A stretch of 64,000 nucleotides of DNA from Puffinus mauretanicus. Its lineage: Eukaryota; Chordata; Aves; Procellariiformes; Procellariidae. Below the pieces are notes generated by a model. The model worked only from the letters and a program-made list of their open reading frames with translations. It did no database searches and was not told where the DNA came from. Location of the stretch: positions 62,001-126,000 of the forward strand of contig JAJKFH010003599.1 in the NCBI GenBank assembly GCA_023333565.1, read 5' to 3'. This document shows, piece by piece, positions 25,521 to 37,894 of the stretch; position 1 is the first letter of the stretch; each line of letters starts with the position of its first letter. The position numbers and the translations under genes are program-made.

Positions 25521-28500
25521 TGGTGGCATTAGCACATGGAAGAGTGTTGAGAGTACAGAAATTTCTAAATGTTGCGAGAATCCACTCTAATTTTTAGGTG
25601 CTGAAGTGCAAATATTTCCCTCCTGTAGATTTCAAGTGGATTTCTACATGCATTGGCTTCTGGAGGCCAAAAGATTGTTTTTGTGGTTAAATAGGAGATT
25701 TTAGGTAATCATGAGCTTTCCAAGGCTGAGCTTATTTGCATTTGCAAACTATATTTCAATTACAATAACTAACCCATACTAGTTTGTTATTTTTGAGACA
25801 GCCAAATGAATGGCCGTCATGCTGATGGTCAGTTACCACCCTGTGGGGAGTCACCACGTATATGTACATTAGTACGTGTATTACATTCAGGCCTCCCTTG
25901 TGAAATCTGGTTACTTATCTGAACTTCAACACTGGAGAGCTTTTGTATTGTTGTCGAATGGGTATTAGCACCGATTTGGTAAATTCAGCCACAGCTTACT
26001 GCAGTTTACAGTACCTATAGAATTCAGTCATTTACTTTTTTGTGTCCTGTAACTTTTTGGATAACTTACTTTGGTAATGAGATTTTGTTTCAATGTATGA
26101 TCTCAGTGGCAGGCAGTATTTCCTTCCCTCTTTGGAAAACTTTAGTGCAATTGAGCGGTTGTTTTTTTACCGTTTGGCAGGAGAGCAAACAGCCCATCCA
26201 CCCCAGTTGGAAAGGATTGTAGTGAATCTTGTTGAAGGGTGAAGCTGAGGAAGATCCTGTACTGTCTAAGGCTATAAATCCCTGCTTAAGTCAGTACTAG
26301 GAACTGTTTCAGGATCAAGCTGCTGATAGCATGGTCTTTTATTTACCAACTAGGAAGCAGCTGTAAAGCGTGGCCTGAGCTCTTCAAAAAGAAAGTTTCC
26401 ATCAAGACCATGAAGCTCCACAGGAGCTGCAGGGCAGTGCCAAGTGGAGATCCTATGCCTGATTGCAGCACAGCCACAGCAGCAGAGTGCTGGTCCCAAA
26501 ATCATGCCTGGCAGCTGTATACATGTGGTCTTTCCCCTGGCAGCCTGACCAGAAAGCATCAGCTGAACGGGAAGGTGGCCCTGCACTGATGCATGCCCCA
26601 GTCTTACCGTCCCCAAACCTTTACTTTCTAGGAAGTCTCCCCTGCGTGCCCTGCTTTCTTGGCAGCTTTCCCTCGCCTTTCTATGGCAGACCTCCCTTCC
26701 CCTGCCCATTCCCCATTGCCTGAGCTCTCCTCTCTGGCATTCCCCACTCTCCTTAAAGCCTCAAGCTTGCAGCTTACATCAGAGGCTCTCGCCCTTCCTG
26801 CTGAGGGGTGGCTGGTGTCACCACTGCCCCAGCCCCGCTGTGACCTCCACTCGTGCAGGGATGGAAGTGCAAAGAAGGGGAAGCATCTGGGAGAAAGATG
26901 AAATCCAGCTACCACTGCTCTCTCCCCACTCTCACAAAGAGCCCCGTCTCTAGGCACAGTTCAGTGACTGAGGAGTGACTCCAAATGCAGATTTGGAGTC
27001 TGCAAATGGAAAGTCCACCTTGACTTAATGCTTTCCAGGACTGACCAGATCCTATTCCCTTATAGCACAGTGGTACATGAAGTTCCTGACCTGTATGGGA
27101 TAGAAACCAGCAAAACCATGAAGCAAGTCTATTGTCCCCCTGAAACTGAAGTCTTGTGGGAGGGTTTGGTTTTTTTTTTTTCTTAATATATTCTCTTGAA
27201 AAAGCAAGCAAAATCTTTCATAGTTCAATTCACAAAGCTTCTAACGTAACTCTAAGGCTCAAATTGTGATTTCTTTGCACTGGAGAGCAACTATTCACTG
27301 TGGTCAGCTAGATATAAGGAAATGTTGATGAAAATGGGCAAAGAGTTTGGAATCTGTCCCTCCTTTTGCACAATCAGGCAAACCAGACTCGAGAAGAAAT
27401 GCAAAAGTTAAAACTAAATTCTTAACTTGCTGTTATTTCCAGCAACAACAACAGCATTCAGAATAATCCCAAATGCTTTCAGAGGGTCGGTTCAGATAAG
27501 CAACCGAAAGTTCATTTGATATAATCTGAAAACTTTATCTAAACTTCCTGTGTCTACATAATTGAGTTTGAAATCTTGCAAGAACAGGCTTGTTCTCTGA
27601 CTCCATATAACATACACCATATCTTCTACATGTCTGCAGTTTCCAAAATGTTAATCTCCAACGACCCAGAATAAGTCAACAACATTTGCAGTCATACATA
27701 ACACTTGCGCTGTTCAAATGTGGCATTCCTGCTATCTTTATAAATGGCATCGCCACAGCATAAATATAAGCATGGAATGAAGATCTGAGATGCCATAACC
27801 TTTTATGCTTCTTGGCTTAAACAATATCTTCTGATGTCCTACACAGCACATAATACCAGGCTTCAGGTGACTAGTTTTAATCAACTGATCAATGTGATAA
27901 TCAAAGTTTGGGCTTGATTCAAATACCAAAGCATCAAATGTTGTATTCGGCTTGTAACTCCCATTTCATATTAACCTCGCCTGTTGTTTTGTAAAGTTTA
28001 TTTTCCCAAGTTCCCTTTGGAAACACATCGTATTATTTTGTCTCAAAGCACTTAGCACCAATTCATTTCTTCTAACCCACACACCAATAAAATTAAACAT
28101 ACCCTCATCTTACAATGATACAGCTCTTTTCATGCTAACTGGTCTCTATCGATGCACAAGTGCTAAACTCTGAGGGGCTAAGCAGCCTTCGTTCTCTGTG
28201 CCTCCTGTGGGCATTATCCCGAATCTCCCAATACACTTTACCTGGATAGTTAGGGACCAAGATATTTCTCAAATGGGCAGAGGAGCCTGCCAGTGCCCTG
28301 TTGCCTGGTGGAGGTTTGTGCCTTCAATTAGGCAGCATCGCGTTGCTCGTGCTGCCAAGAGAGCTCTTGGAGAGGGACGTTCACCTACTGAAGTGGTGCC
28401 TGATGGAAAGGGATTTTCAGAGGCCAGCGGGCAGAGCAGGGGGTCACTTATTTAAGGGGAGGAGACAGGGAACCCGGGCTTCAGACTGCAGAGCCACTGC

Positions 28501-31380
28501 CTTGCTCGGCTCAGTCAAGCAAACCTGCTAAATAGCCCATTTTGTAACACCTAAAACTGGCAGTTCTTCCAGTGTTTCTCTCCCAGTCATGCTTGGCGTC
28601 ACCATCTTTTTTCATCCCTGGCCTCCTTGTGCGAAGCCCTGCATTATCTGGCAGTGGTGGTCTGCCTCCCTTATCCATCTGCAAGGTGGGAAAGGCATTT
28701 TGAGTGCTAGCTGTGTGTTTGGCTCCTGTGAGACTCTCTAGTTTTAAAAACCCTTTTGTCAGCTTCAACAACATCCTCCTGAACTGTTTATTAGGCGCTG
28801 AGAGATGGTGGCATTTGTGGAGCTGCTTTTAAAATGTTGACACACAGCAGTATAGGCACTTCTGCTTGTTATTGTTGCCCAATCCTCAACATGGAAAATG
28901 TCAGTAGCATCTGCTTGATGGACTTATCTGCCTGTTTGCGCATCTAAATTAACAAGCATCAGATTTAAATGGAATTTAAGTGGTGCATAAGTAAAACATA
29001 GCAAGACCACTAATATGTGCAGGTATCCTTTTTAGTCACCTAGGGAATTACAACCCTTCTGAGATGGGGGAAAGAGCAACTTGCTGTGCACGCCTCCACC
29101 CACGCCAAGCCTGTAGGACAGAAGGAGGTGCGTATGACAGTGTATTCGGGCAACTTTCGGTAGGGACAATATATTTTCTCCGTGCCGGGGTGCCCTTTGG
29201 CAAACAGTCCTGAGGAGGGAGTGCGTGGCTGAGCTGCAGCTTGGTGAGGCCCCTTTCTGTCTCGAGGTGTGATGGCCCGCCGCCAGTAGATGACATCATC
29301 TTCCCCTTTTTCAAAGCAGATGGATCTGAAGGACTGGCAGTGGATGCAGCCTGGCTCTGCGGCCTTCTTTCCATCAGCTGCAGCCCAGGACTCCTGTCCT
29401 CCCACACGGTTTCTGCAGCAGGGGTCAGCACCCATTCTTCGGCTACCTATTCAACCTACCTACCTTGGGAAGTAGTGTGGGAGGAGGATGCTACAAATTT
29501 ATTCCCCCGCTCCATATAATAAAGGCTAGGAAGAGAGGAAAGACACAGGAAATCACTGAGCTCATTTCTACTGTTCAGTGCAGGATGTAAACTCAAACAG
29601 AAAGTACATCAGCTGATACTGGTATGAAACACACCTCCTGATACTGAGTTTCCTCTTAAACGAAACCGACTAAGAGGAACCGACAGCTACGCTAGAAGCA
29701 TGAAACGATCTTAGTGTGGGCTAGTAAAAAGGTTCTGAAATTTATTACAATGGTAAAAATCACAGAAATTCCTCCTTTCCCCCACCTTACTGCTCTGCCC
29801 TTTACCCCGCCTCCCCATCCCGTTCAGCACAGAGCTCAGGGTGCGCCTGGGGTGAGGAGAGAGGGAGGGCGCGATCCCTTTCGTTTCTCTAAACATAAAG
29901 GCCAAGTGCTGTCCCAGCTTCTGCATTTGCTGAGGCCCAGATGCTGGTGGTTTTACTGGAGGTGGTGGGGCAGAGGTGGAGCCTGTTTAAAACGGGTTCC
30001 GCAGAAAGTTTTGTGCCCAGGGTGCGTTGCTCTGATTTACACAGATTGTCCCTGCCAGCACAGACGTGTGCGCTGTGGTGTTCCCTTATAACACCAAGTG
30101 ATGGTGGTTTTTGTTCTTGTTGATCTATGGGTTTAGATTGCAGAGACCCCGGGGAAGGAGGCTGGTGCATCTGGGGAGAACTGGACAAAGCATTGCTTGG
30201 GGAGGGGGAAAAAATAAATAAAGAATCAGAAAAATTGTATTTTCAGCTCACCCTTTAAGTTTGAATTTTATTTTAACTGAGAAGATTTTCCAGGAAAGAG
30301 GAGTTAGAAAAATAACATGAAATTAAAAAGTAAAATATTTTTGTCTGTTTCTGTCAAGTATAAGCGGCATTTTCTCCTCTTCACATTAGTTTTTTAATTC
30401 ACTGAGAAAACTGAAGTTTGCATTAACTTTTCATTTTGCCCAGGGAATGAATAAGTAAGATATTCCCTACACTGGATCTACAAGAGCTACTGACTACCCT
30501 GGAAGTTATTTTGTTGTGTAAGGGGGAAAATTCCTTCACAAAAGGCTGTTTTGTAAAATCACTTTAGCATCCAGCTAAGTTACTCTAGTTCGGCATGAAG
30601 GGTCAGACTGGGGTTTGCCAGCTGAAGCAAGTTAGGAAAGCTTGCATATTTTTTAAAGGACTTGTAAAGGAAGTGGAAGATGACTCCATTGCTTAAAAGC
30701 TTCATTGATTTTACAAGACTGAAAACCTCTTTTCCTGTTTAAAGATAAGTGCAATGTGTAGAAAGTCACAAAGGAAATACAGTGATAAGAAGTCATTTTT
30801 ACAAGGTGGGCTCTTTTCTTCCCTCTGCTGAAAAGAGAGCTGAGCAATACTATGTACAATATTATAATGGGTATTCTTGTGTTATTTTAAAGAGCTTTAA
30901 GGGATGAAAGCAGATCTCCTAGAGAAAGGTATTAGAATTGCCAAATAGGACACACATGCCTTGACTTTTCAGAGAAGCATTTGCCTTTCTGTTTTTCTTA
31001 AAGGCATTAAATATTCTATGTGCATGCTAGCCATAGCATTAGATTTAAGACAGTAATTATCAGCTCTTGATCACACCATCTAGTATATAGTTCCCAGTTC
31101 ATGTAAAGCAAAGATGAGACTGTCAGAGAATCGGCACTAGTCCAAGGGCTTTAAAACTTTTCCAGGGGACTGCATCAGGGAGGGGTAAGAGAGGCATGTT
31201 TTACACAGCACTTTTCAGTCTGGGGACGTCTTGGTGGCAACTGCAATACACAGGAAAGTAAAGCCTCCAGCTAATTTTTCAGCAGGAGAAAGGACTGCAC
31301 CATGGCCCCACGTTTGTGATTTTCTGCACTAACTGAAAAGTGGCTGTGGTGGCATGAAGGAGGTGAGGGGGAGCCCTTCA
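25521..31380. other. Non-coding unique sequence
   Basis: No exon or mobile element is recognised. Locally GC-richer patches near 26.6-26.9 kb, 29.05-29.45 kb and 29.8-30.1 kb give overlapping frames of about 100-130 codons on both strands without domains. The remaining DNA (27.2-28.1, 30.2-31.1 kb) is AT-rich and unremarkable. Confidence 0.6.
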
Positions 31381-31382
31381 CC

Positions 31383-31700
31383 CCACCCCAAAGCCAGCCG
31401 GTCCCCCGAGAAAGCAGCAGCGGGTGGGAGCTGCGCCTGGTGCAGAGGAAACCGGTGGGTTCGGCAGCTGCCCGGGCTGGCGGTGATGCTGAAAACGGGG
31501 GCTGTCGTCAGCAGCAGCACTGCTTTTCAACCTGTCCCTGGCCAAACATTGCCTGTACGCTGCCACTGCGTAGTGGTTATCGCTCTTTTCCCATGTACGC
31601 TGAGGCGTCCGAGGAGGAGGCTGCTGCCTTCCCTGCGGGGCTGGCTGTGCTACTGAGCAGCTCTGGGTCAAGGCGGCCGCTGCCACCAAGTGACTTCGGC
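31383..31700. promoter_or_regulatory. CpG-rich cluster with NotI site
   Basis: I count 20 CpGs between 31399 and 31698, including a GCGGCCGC octamer at 31673-31680, a site found mostly in CpG islands of vertebrate genomes. Flanking DNA on both sides is AT-rich. A 142-codon plus-strand frame (31440-31868) spans the cluster and 100- and 103-codon frames overlap it, but none has a recognisable domain, so I do not call a gene. It could be an unannotated promoter of a non-coding RNA, an enhancer-type CpG island or a GC-rich relic. The composition is seen; the function is inferred. Confidence 0.35.
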
Positions 31701-33300
31701 ACCCTGTGCTCTCTCCATGGAGCTATGAATATTTATTTTTCCCAGGGTTGGGTTCCCCTCCACCCCCCCTTTAATCTTAAATACAGGTTATTTAGATACA
31801 TCGCTCAGGCTCTGTCCTATGATAGATGCAAAATTACAGTAAAGATGCAAAGAAAGGGAGTAGAATAAAGGAGGCAGAATACTAGAAAAGATGGATCTTA
31901 AAATTGCCTGGGAGGTCCTATAGTTAACATGTTTGATGCTTTCTGTTACCTCATGGTTAAGAACTGGAAGTTTTGATGGAATACCTTATAAATTAGAGAA
32001 CAGGTTCATGTGTGACGGAGAGAAATTTAGATCTAAAAATAAGTGAGTGACCGAGTAGCTAGCAACTGTTGAGGTACGGGCTGAAAGGACCTCTGAAATG
32101 TAATATATAATTAAGGCCTCTTTCTCCTACACGTTCCAGTCTTTTTCCTATAGACACTTGCATCTTTAAGTGATAAATTGTAAATTATGCTTCATTCCAT
32201 GTCTCAGCCTTATTTTTTTCCCATTCAGCAGAAGCAGTAAGAATATTGATAAAAAATGCTGGTTAGCCTGCTGCTGTAAAAAGGTTCTGCAGGTTCCTTA
32301 ATTTTGGGAAGCAGACCACTTTCTCATTTATATTTACAAACAAAATGAAAACTTTTTTGTGATGTTCGAATTGTGGTTTTGAATGGTCTGCCATCATGTT
32401 TCCTTTTTCTTCTTTTGCCTTTGAGATCTGATCTCTTTACGAAATATCAAGTAAAAGGATCTTGGTGTAGCTGCATTACACAAAGTACTCACATCACCTT
32501 ATGAAAAAGAATCAGACTATGACTGACTAAAGATGCTTTAACTTATGTGGGGAGAAATGTGTGGGGAGAAAATAAACATGGTACTTAGAGATAAAAAAAT
32601 AATATTAACTTCCACCATTACTTCTTTCCATACAGTATTCTAGCTGTTGTTTCATCCACTGATTACAGCAGTTAGAAATTTTAAAGTAAATACAGAATTT
32701 TAAAGACAAACCTGTCAAGATCAAACAGTTGGAGGTCTGGAACCTGGCTCCAAGAATACTGACATTTACTTTAAAAATCCAGCAATTTATAGCCAGGCTT
32801 TTTACACCAGCAACCCCACTGTGCCATAAAAAAAATTACTAGTGGAGAAACTATTTCTGGAGATTCAAGATGGTATACAAATTCTGTGACATTTCAGATG
32901 GTAATTGCCCCTTGAGGTAAATTGGGTTGATCAAATCAGTGAGGTAACCACAAGTTTCTAAATATCATATTTTTACGAAGGTCCAGTTACAGCTCTGATT
33001 CACTCTTGTTCCCAAATAAAGTTTTGCTTAAGTTTGTTTTCATCATCTGACAACAAATCAAAGTATACGACTGACACTTCCAGAACATAAGTAAAGTGGA
33101 ACGGACCGGTCCCGGGCAGTGATGGAAGAGGTGGGTTAACAGAAATGGACACATCATCAGTAATGCAAAGAAGCCTTACATTCCCAGGATATGCAAACAT
33201 GTTTACCTCACGGCATTAGCATTCTGACCTGAAAAAAAAAAACAACACACTTTCCCTGGAATTTAGGATTGCGTAACTAAGAAAATTATTAAGGCCTTTG
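31701..33300. other. Non-coding unique sequence, AT-rich
   Basis: Downstream of the CpG cluster the DNA becomes AT-rich, with no frame above about 66 codons beyond the tail of the 142-codon frame. No TATA box at a promoter-like position, splice sites or poly-A addition context that would define a transcript could be established. Confidence 0.6.
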
Positions 33301-33760
33301 AGGGGCGCGCACTGGCGTAGGAATAACAGAAGTGAAATCTGTGGAGCTACCTGAACGGAAAATTGGTATGAGAACTGGGGTGTAGGATCCCGAGGATACG
33401 TCTGAACCGCTAAATAAAAGTGCGTAGGGAGAGCCCAGGCTTTTGTTGTCCCTAGTGTTTTGCAAGCCCCTGGCTCCCCTTCAAACTATTCCAAATATTT
33501 GTTTCCAAGACAAACCTGCCACAGAAAGGGCAACTCTCTGGCCTTGGGGCCCAAGATCGGTTCTTGGCCAGCTTTTATTTAGTCGTATCAACATAACCCG
33601 ATTGACCGGTGCACTCAATTATGCGCTCTTATTTATCCCTGGCCAAGGAAGCACTTAAATTCCTACTTAGCTTTAGGCACAGGGTTCAGTCCTCCTGAAA
33701 CATTTTGCATGCAAGGTAAAAATATGTTCAAGTAACCTGGAATCGACGTGTTAAACATAC
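33301..33760. promoter_or_regulatory. Candidate conserved element with retained CpGs
   Basis: I count 15 CpGs in this block (for example GGCGCGCACTGGCG at the left edge, AGTCGTATCAACATAACCCG, TGACCGGTGC, ATGCGC and AATCGACG) although the sequence is otherwise moderately AT-rich. Retained CpGs in AT-rich context are typical of DNA under constraint or unmethylated in the germ line. There is no repeat signature and the only frame (71 codons) lacks a domain. The call as a regulatory element is inferred. Confidence 0.25.
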
Positions 33761-34860
33761 ATTTTAGGTGCTACTGAAGTTGTGATTTTCTTTTAATGAA
33801 GGCTGAAGCCGGGGGTGTTAAGCACATTTAAAGCAAAGCAGATGTTATTTTGCTAAATCAAGATCATTGTTTACACTTTCCTCTGAAGTATTTAACATTA
33901 ACTGGTATAAAAGAAAGATACTACGATATACGGATCCTTGGTTAGTTTTGGCGGAAAATTCCTTGGCTGCTAAGGAAATTGTCCTGCTGTCTTGCAGACT
34001 TAAGGAGCGTAGTGTTTAATGAAAGTTCACCAGTGGGACTGTGGGCTGCCTGAGCACAGAGGACAGCTCTTCGGGAATACGCCTTTTTAGCTTCAGTAGT
34101 GCCATACATGGCATTTCCTGAAGCTGCTGCCTTTTTACCTTTCTGGAGACCTGGGAGTGAATCCTAATGAAGGCCACACCTAAGACAGAGGATACTTGAG
34201 GCTGGCAGCTCCTGTTTCTGTTAAGGAAAAGAGAGAAAACTCACAAATTCAAAAAGAATATTCAGGTTCAGCTCAGCTTGACTCATTAAAAAGGTTTACG
34301 GTCTGGTTTCCAATTAAAGTTGGTTTTAGAACCACTTCGATCAATTTTTTTAAAGCTTGAAAAAAGTCCTTAACTGTATGCAGTTATTTACAATATTCTA
34401 TATATTTTTGTTAAGTCATGAAAAGATTGCAAGACTGCTATATGGTGATTGTATTTGAGACCTTAAAGAAGATGTCCATTTTTCAAAAAATCCTGAAACA
34501 TAGCAAAATACAATGTGTGTATAAATCATAAGTAACATCTTTTTGATCTGTGGAGTAATGCAACTGATGAAGAGTCAGAATAGATTATTCTCCCTTTTCC
34601 TGCTAACCAGGTTATTTTTATTTCTTTGGAGGATTGTGGTTATTTTTCTTTTTTTTTGTCCGAACTCATTATCAATTGACAAATAATTTGGTAATGCTAC
34701 AAATTATTATTTTGCTACCCTTGCATTCACACATGTGAAATACTGAGATCCTGGGAGAAGACAGAAGTCCTCTAAAATTTTGGAGAAAACTTTGGTTGAT
34801 ACACATATTTTAAAAAGTATGTTGGTTGATGCTTCAGGTGGAACATTATTAAAAATCTAC
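33761..34860. other. Non-coding unique sequence, AT-rich
   Basis: AT-rich DNA without an open frame over 60 codons and without recognised repeats. High-complexity sequence around 34.56-34.75 kb could belong to the same conserved block as the element to its right, but I cannot show this. Confidence 0.55.
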
Positions 34861-35065
34861 CCCTATCACAGAAGCAATAGTAAAAGTAGGAATATTTTGG
34901 ATCCAGGGAAATTGTACTAAATTAATTGTTTGACCAATTGGATGGATCAAAGATGAAAGACTTGCAACAATAGCTGTCAGCATAGCTGGGCTGCCATGCA
35001 GCAGCAGACATTAAGCATTAATGGAGCTTATAAAATAAAAATTAGAGGTGCCAAGATGTTAAAAA
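34861..35065. promoter_or_regulatory. Candidate enhancer-like motif cluster
   Basis: High-complexity AT-rich block with a palindrome CCAATTGG (34934-34941), a TCF/LEF-type ATCAAAG (34946-34952), a TALE-homeodomain-like CTGTCA (34974-34979), a homeodomain palindrome CATTAATG (35016-35023) and ATTAATT near 34920. The mixture and spacing resemble developmental enhancers seen in amniote gene deserts. Motif occurrence is seen directly; conservation and activity are unproven. Confidence 0.28.
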
Positions 35066-35523
35066 TATAAATTAAGCATGTTATTTTAAGATACTTTCTG
35101 CATTCTGTTAATGTCCAAAATAATGAATTAGCAGCCTGTTTAATGACAAGGACATATAGTGGTTTGCAATAAAAACTCAGCTAGAACGTGCTCAGCTGGG
35201 CCATGGATATTTAGTAAGACTCCTGGTGCGGGAGTGTTATTGCACCATTTCTGGAAGGTAGAGAGCTAAACATATTCAGGACAGAGTTGGCAGGGGCAGG
35301 GTCATTAGCACACCTAAAAGATATTATTATTTTGGCTGCTACCTGAGTCCCTTCTGAGAAATGACTGTTTCCCTGAGGACAGTCGGGCTGATATAGGTTC
35401 CTTCCCATAGCAGCTTCATCCCTGGGGCAGCACGGGGGCCACCCAGAGCAGAAACCATGCCATGTCCCTTCTCTCAGGTGTCCCCAGACCAACACTGTGG
35501 CAGCAAGAAGCAATCGCAGCACC

Positions 35524-35752
35524 CGAGCTAAAGAGCCAGCAAGGTAAAGGGTGCCCGGCCAGCACGCGTCCCAGTGCAGCGCTGGGTGGCAGCAGGGGCT
35601 CCACCGGCAGGCAGCTGCCTGAGCGCTCACACGGGATCCCGGGTGGGGGGGGGGGGGTGGCAGAGCCTCCCTGGACGCCCCAGGCCCTGCTCCCAGGTGC
35701 AACGCCCACCGCAAAGACGGTACGTGACTGCACTAGTAACGGCTCACAGTTC
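35524..35752. promoter_or_regulatory. CpG-rich cluster with G13 run
   Basis: I count 16 CpGs in about 230 bases, including CACGCGTCCC and GAGCGC, with a run of 13 G at 35645-35657 in the middle. Frames of 95 to 167 codons cover it on both strands (the 167-codon one is minus, 35211-35714), but they overlap each other and are Pro/Gly/Ala-rich without domains. The cluster may be an unmethylated regulatory site or a GC-rich remnant. Confidence 0.28.
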
Positions 35753-37848
35753 GCAAAGAAGTCTAGAAATTGCCTTTCTCACTTCTACAGCAGTCTCTTG
35801 GCAGGAACTACATCCTAGGCTGTCGGTTTTGTTTGAGTTAGGGAAGATTGTGCTGATTTAATTCCCATAAGTGAGTTTCACCCGTGGCACAAGGATGCAT
35901 TACAGAGGTGCTCCAGTAGGCAGTCATACAAGCAAACTCCTACCATGCGATTCTCCTCTCCTTTGTAGAGCAGGGTAAATCAGGAAAACCAGCGACATCT
36001 TTTCATTCCTTGAACACAGGACTTCTTCCCTCACATACAGTTAAACAGCTTTATTGTCACCAGTGAGATTACACCAGTGTAAGCTACATGAGAATAAGGC
36101 CTATATGAGCATATGGTCATATCTAGGGCATATGGACAATGTGTTGGTATGCAAAGCCAGCCAAACATCATCCCGATGCCAGTACAGCCTTGAAAAGGTG
36201 GGTGAAGACCACCTTTCCATCCCATGTGTATGTGTGGCCATGCATTACCTGTTATTTTACCTTTCCTAGGTGGGGGGGCATTTTGTCCCCAGTTCTGACC
36301 CCTGGCAGGGACCTGCTTCTCCTACTTGGATCCGGCCTGGCCACATCGGCTGGTGTGGGGCGGGTGAGGTGCCCTGCCCCAGGGTGGGTGGCTGGGACGT
36401 TTGGGAAGGGACACTCTGAGCTCTCCTCGGTGCACCGCTCCACTAGCGCAGCTGCAACGCCACCGATGGCACTGGGTGTCATGGCTGTCGTAAGGCTGGT
36501 GCAGCCAAGCGGAGAAGCCAGACTGTAGGTTTTAATTTCATTTCTGAGAGGCCTATGCAAGAATGAGCATGCAAATACCCAAGCCGGCAATCTCACAGTG
36601 AGAAACCAGGCAGGAAGACGACTCTGCCAAATTTTTAAGGTATCATGGGGAAAAACGGTATTAAAAGACTACTGCGGCACTGTGTCCTGGCACATTCCAT
36701 GCTCCATGGATTTATATCATTCTGTAAAAAGAAATAATTTAAATCAATCTTGCCAAAAGTTACCTGCTGAATTTCTCTTTTTAAAATATTTGAGGAACAC
36801 TCTTGAGGCCTTGAGCCTCTCTTTAGCCAGCTAACAAAACAAAACATAAACTGAGCCATCAATAAAAATAGATAATTAAAGGATTCAGTGGAACCCGAAT
36901 CTCCTTCCTACAAGTGCTGGTAGGACACTAGCCTTCAAACTGAAATGCACAAAAAGATCTGTTTTCTGTGAAGCACTCTCTAAAATGGGTGAAAAGGAGA
37001 GGACAGGGAAAACCCAAGTGCTGGGCTGACTCTGCCTGCATGCAGCTGAGGGTTGTAAAAACTTGTCAGGTGCCTCTGACAGGCAAACATTTACAGTTTT
37101 ATAACCTCAGTATTTGCAATATTTAAGGCATTTCCTGTCTTAAGTATTGGGAAGTACAAGTAAATATTGCCTGTTCTGAGGTTAACTGCTCTACTTAGTT
37201 GAGGTAAAACTAGCAGGCTTTTCATGGTCAGAACCGATTCGCAGGCAAACCACAAAAATCCCAAAGCTGCTGTCACATTTTTAATTCATTAGGAGCAACT
37301 CATACCTATTCCCAGAGCTACTTTTAATAGTGGGCCTTTTCTGGACCACAGGGGGTTTTGCTTAGAAATAGAAAATCTGAGCCTGGTAAGGTGGTTCTGA
37401 CTAAATGCTGAAATGGTCAGAACAAAACTTCTTCAAGTAAGCCTTCCCTTTATAAAGAAAGGAGGGAGCTCATTTTTTTTCTGTATTTTTTTTTTTTAGG
37501 TTTCAAAAACCATGCTGAATTTCCCCACCCTACTTCACATGAAGATTTTGTAGATATCTGTGAACCTTCACATTTTCCAGCTCCGGATGGCAGCCTAGAC
37601 AGCCTGCTGGAAAGCAGGGAGGGTGTGAAAATGGGTGGGCTTAGAGCAGCGGCTGGAGTATATCTCTGCAATTGCTCCATTGAAGTTGGCAGAACTTTAT
37701 CGATTTAAGGCTAGATTTGGCTCATGATTGAATTTTGTATGTCTTTAGAGCCAACACTGTGCATGGCATATGAAGCAAAACAGAGCACAGTTACTGCTTT
37801 TCCTCTCAACCTATTTCTTGTTCTTCCAGCATTAAGAGGTAATAAAAA

Positions 37849-37894
37849 GTGTGTACATATGTGCCTGCACACACATACACGCTTGCACACACAA
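37849..37894 (+). repeat. Imperfect TG/CA alternating tract
   Basis: GTGTGTACATATGTG followed by CACACACATACACGC and CACACAC forms about 45 bases of mostly alternating purine and pyrimidine with interruptions. Such tracts may adopt left-handed DNA under torsion; here it is probably a decayed microsatellite. Confidence 0.6.

Noticed and set aside
31440..31868. 142-codon plus-strand frame over the CpG cluster
   Set aside because: Frames of 100 and 103 codons in other frames overlap it, composition follows the GC content and there is no recognised domain or splice context.
35211..35714. 167-codon minus-strand frame
   Set aside because: Pro/Gly/Ala-rich product of a GC-rich patch, overlapped by three other frames, no domain.
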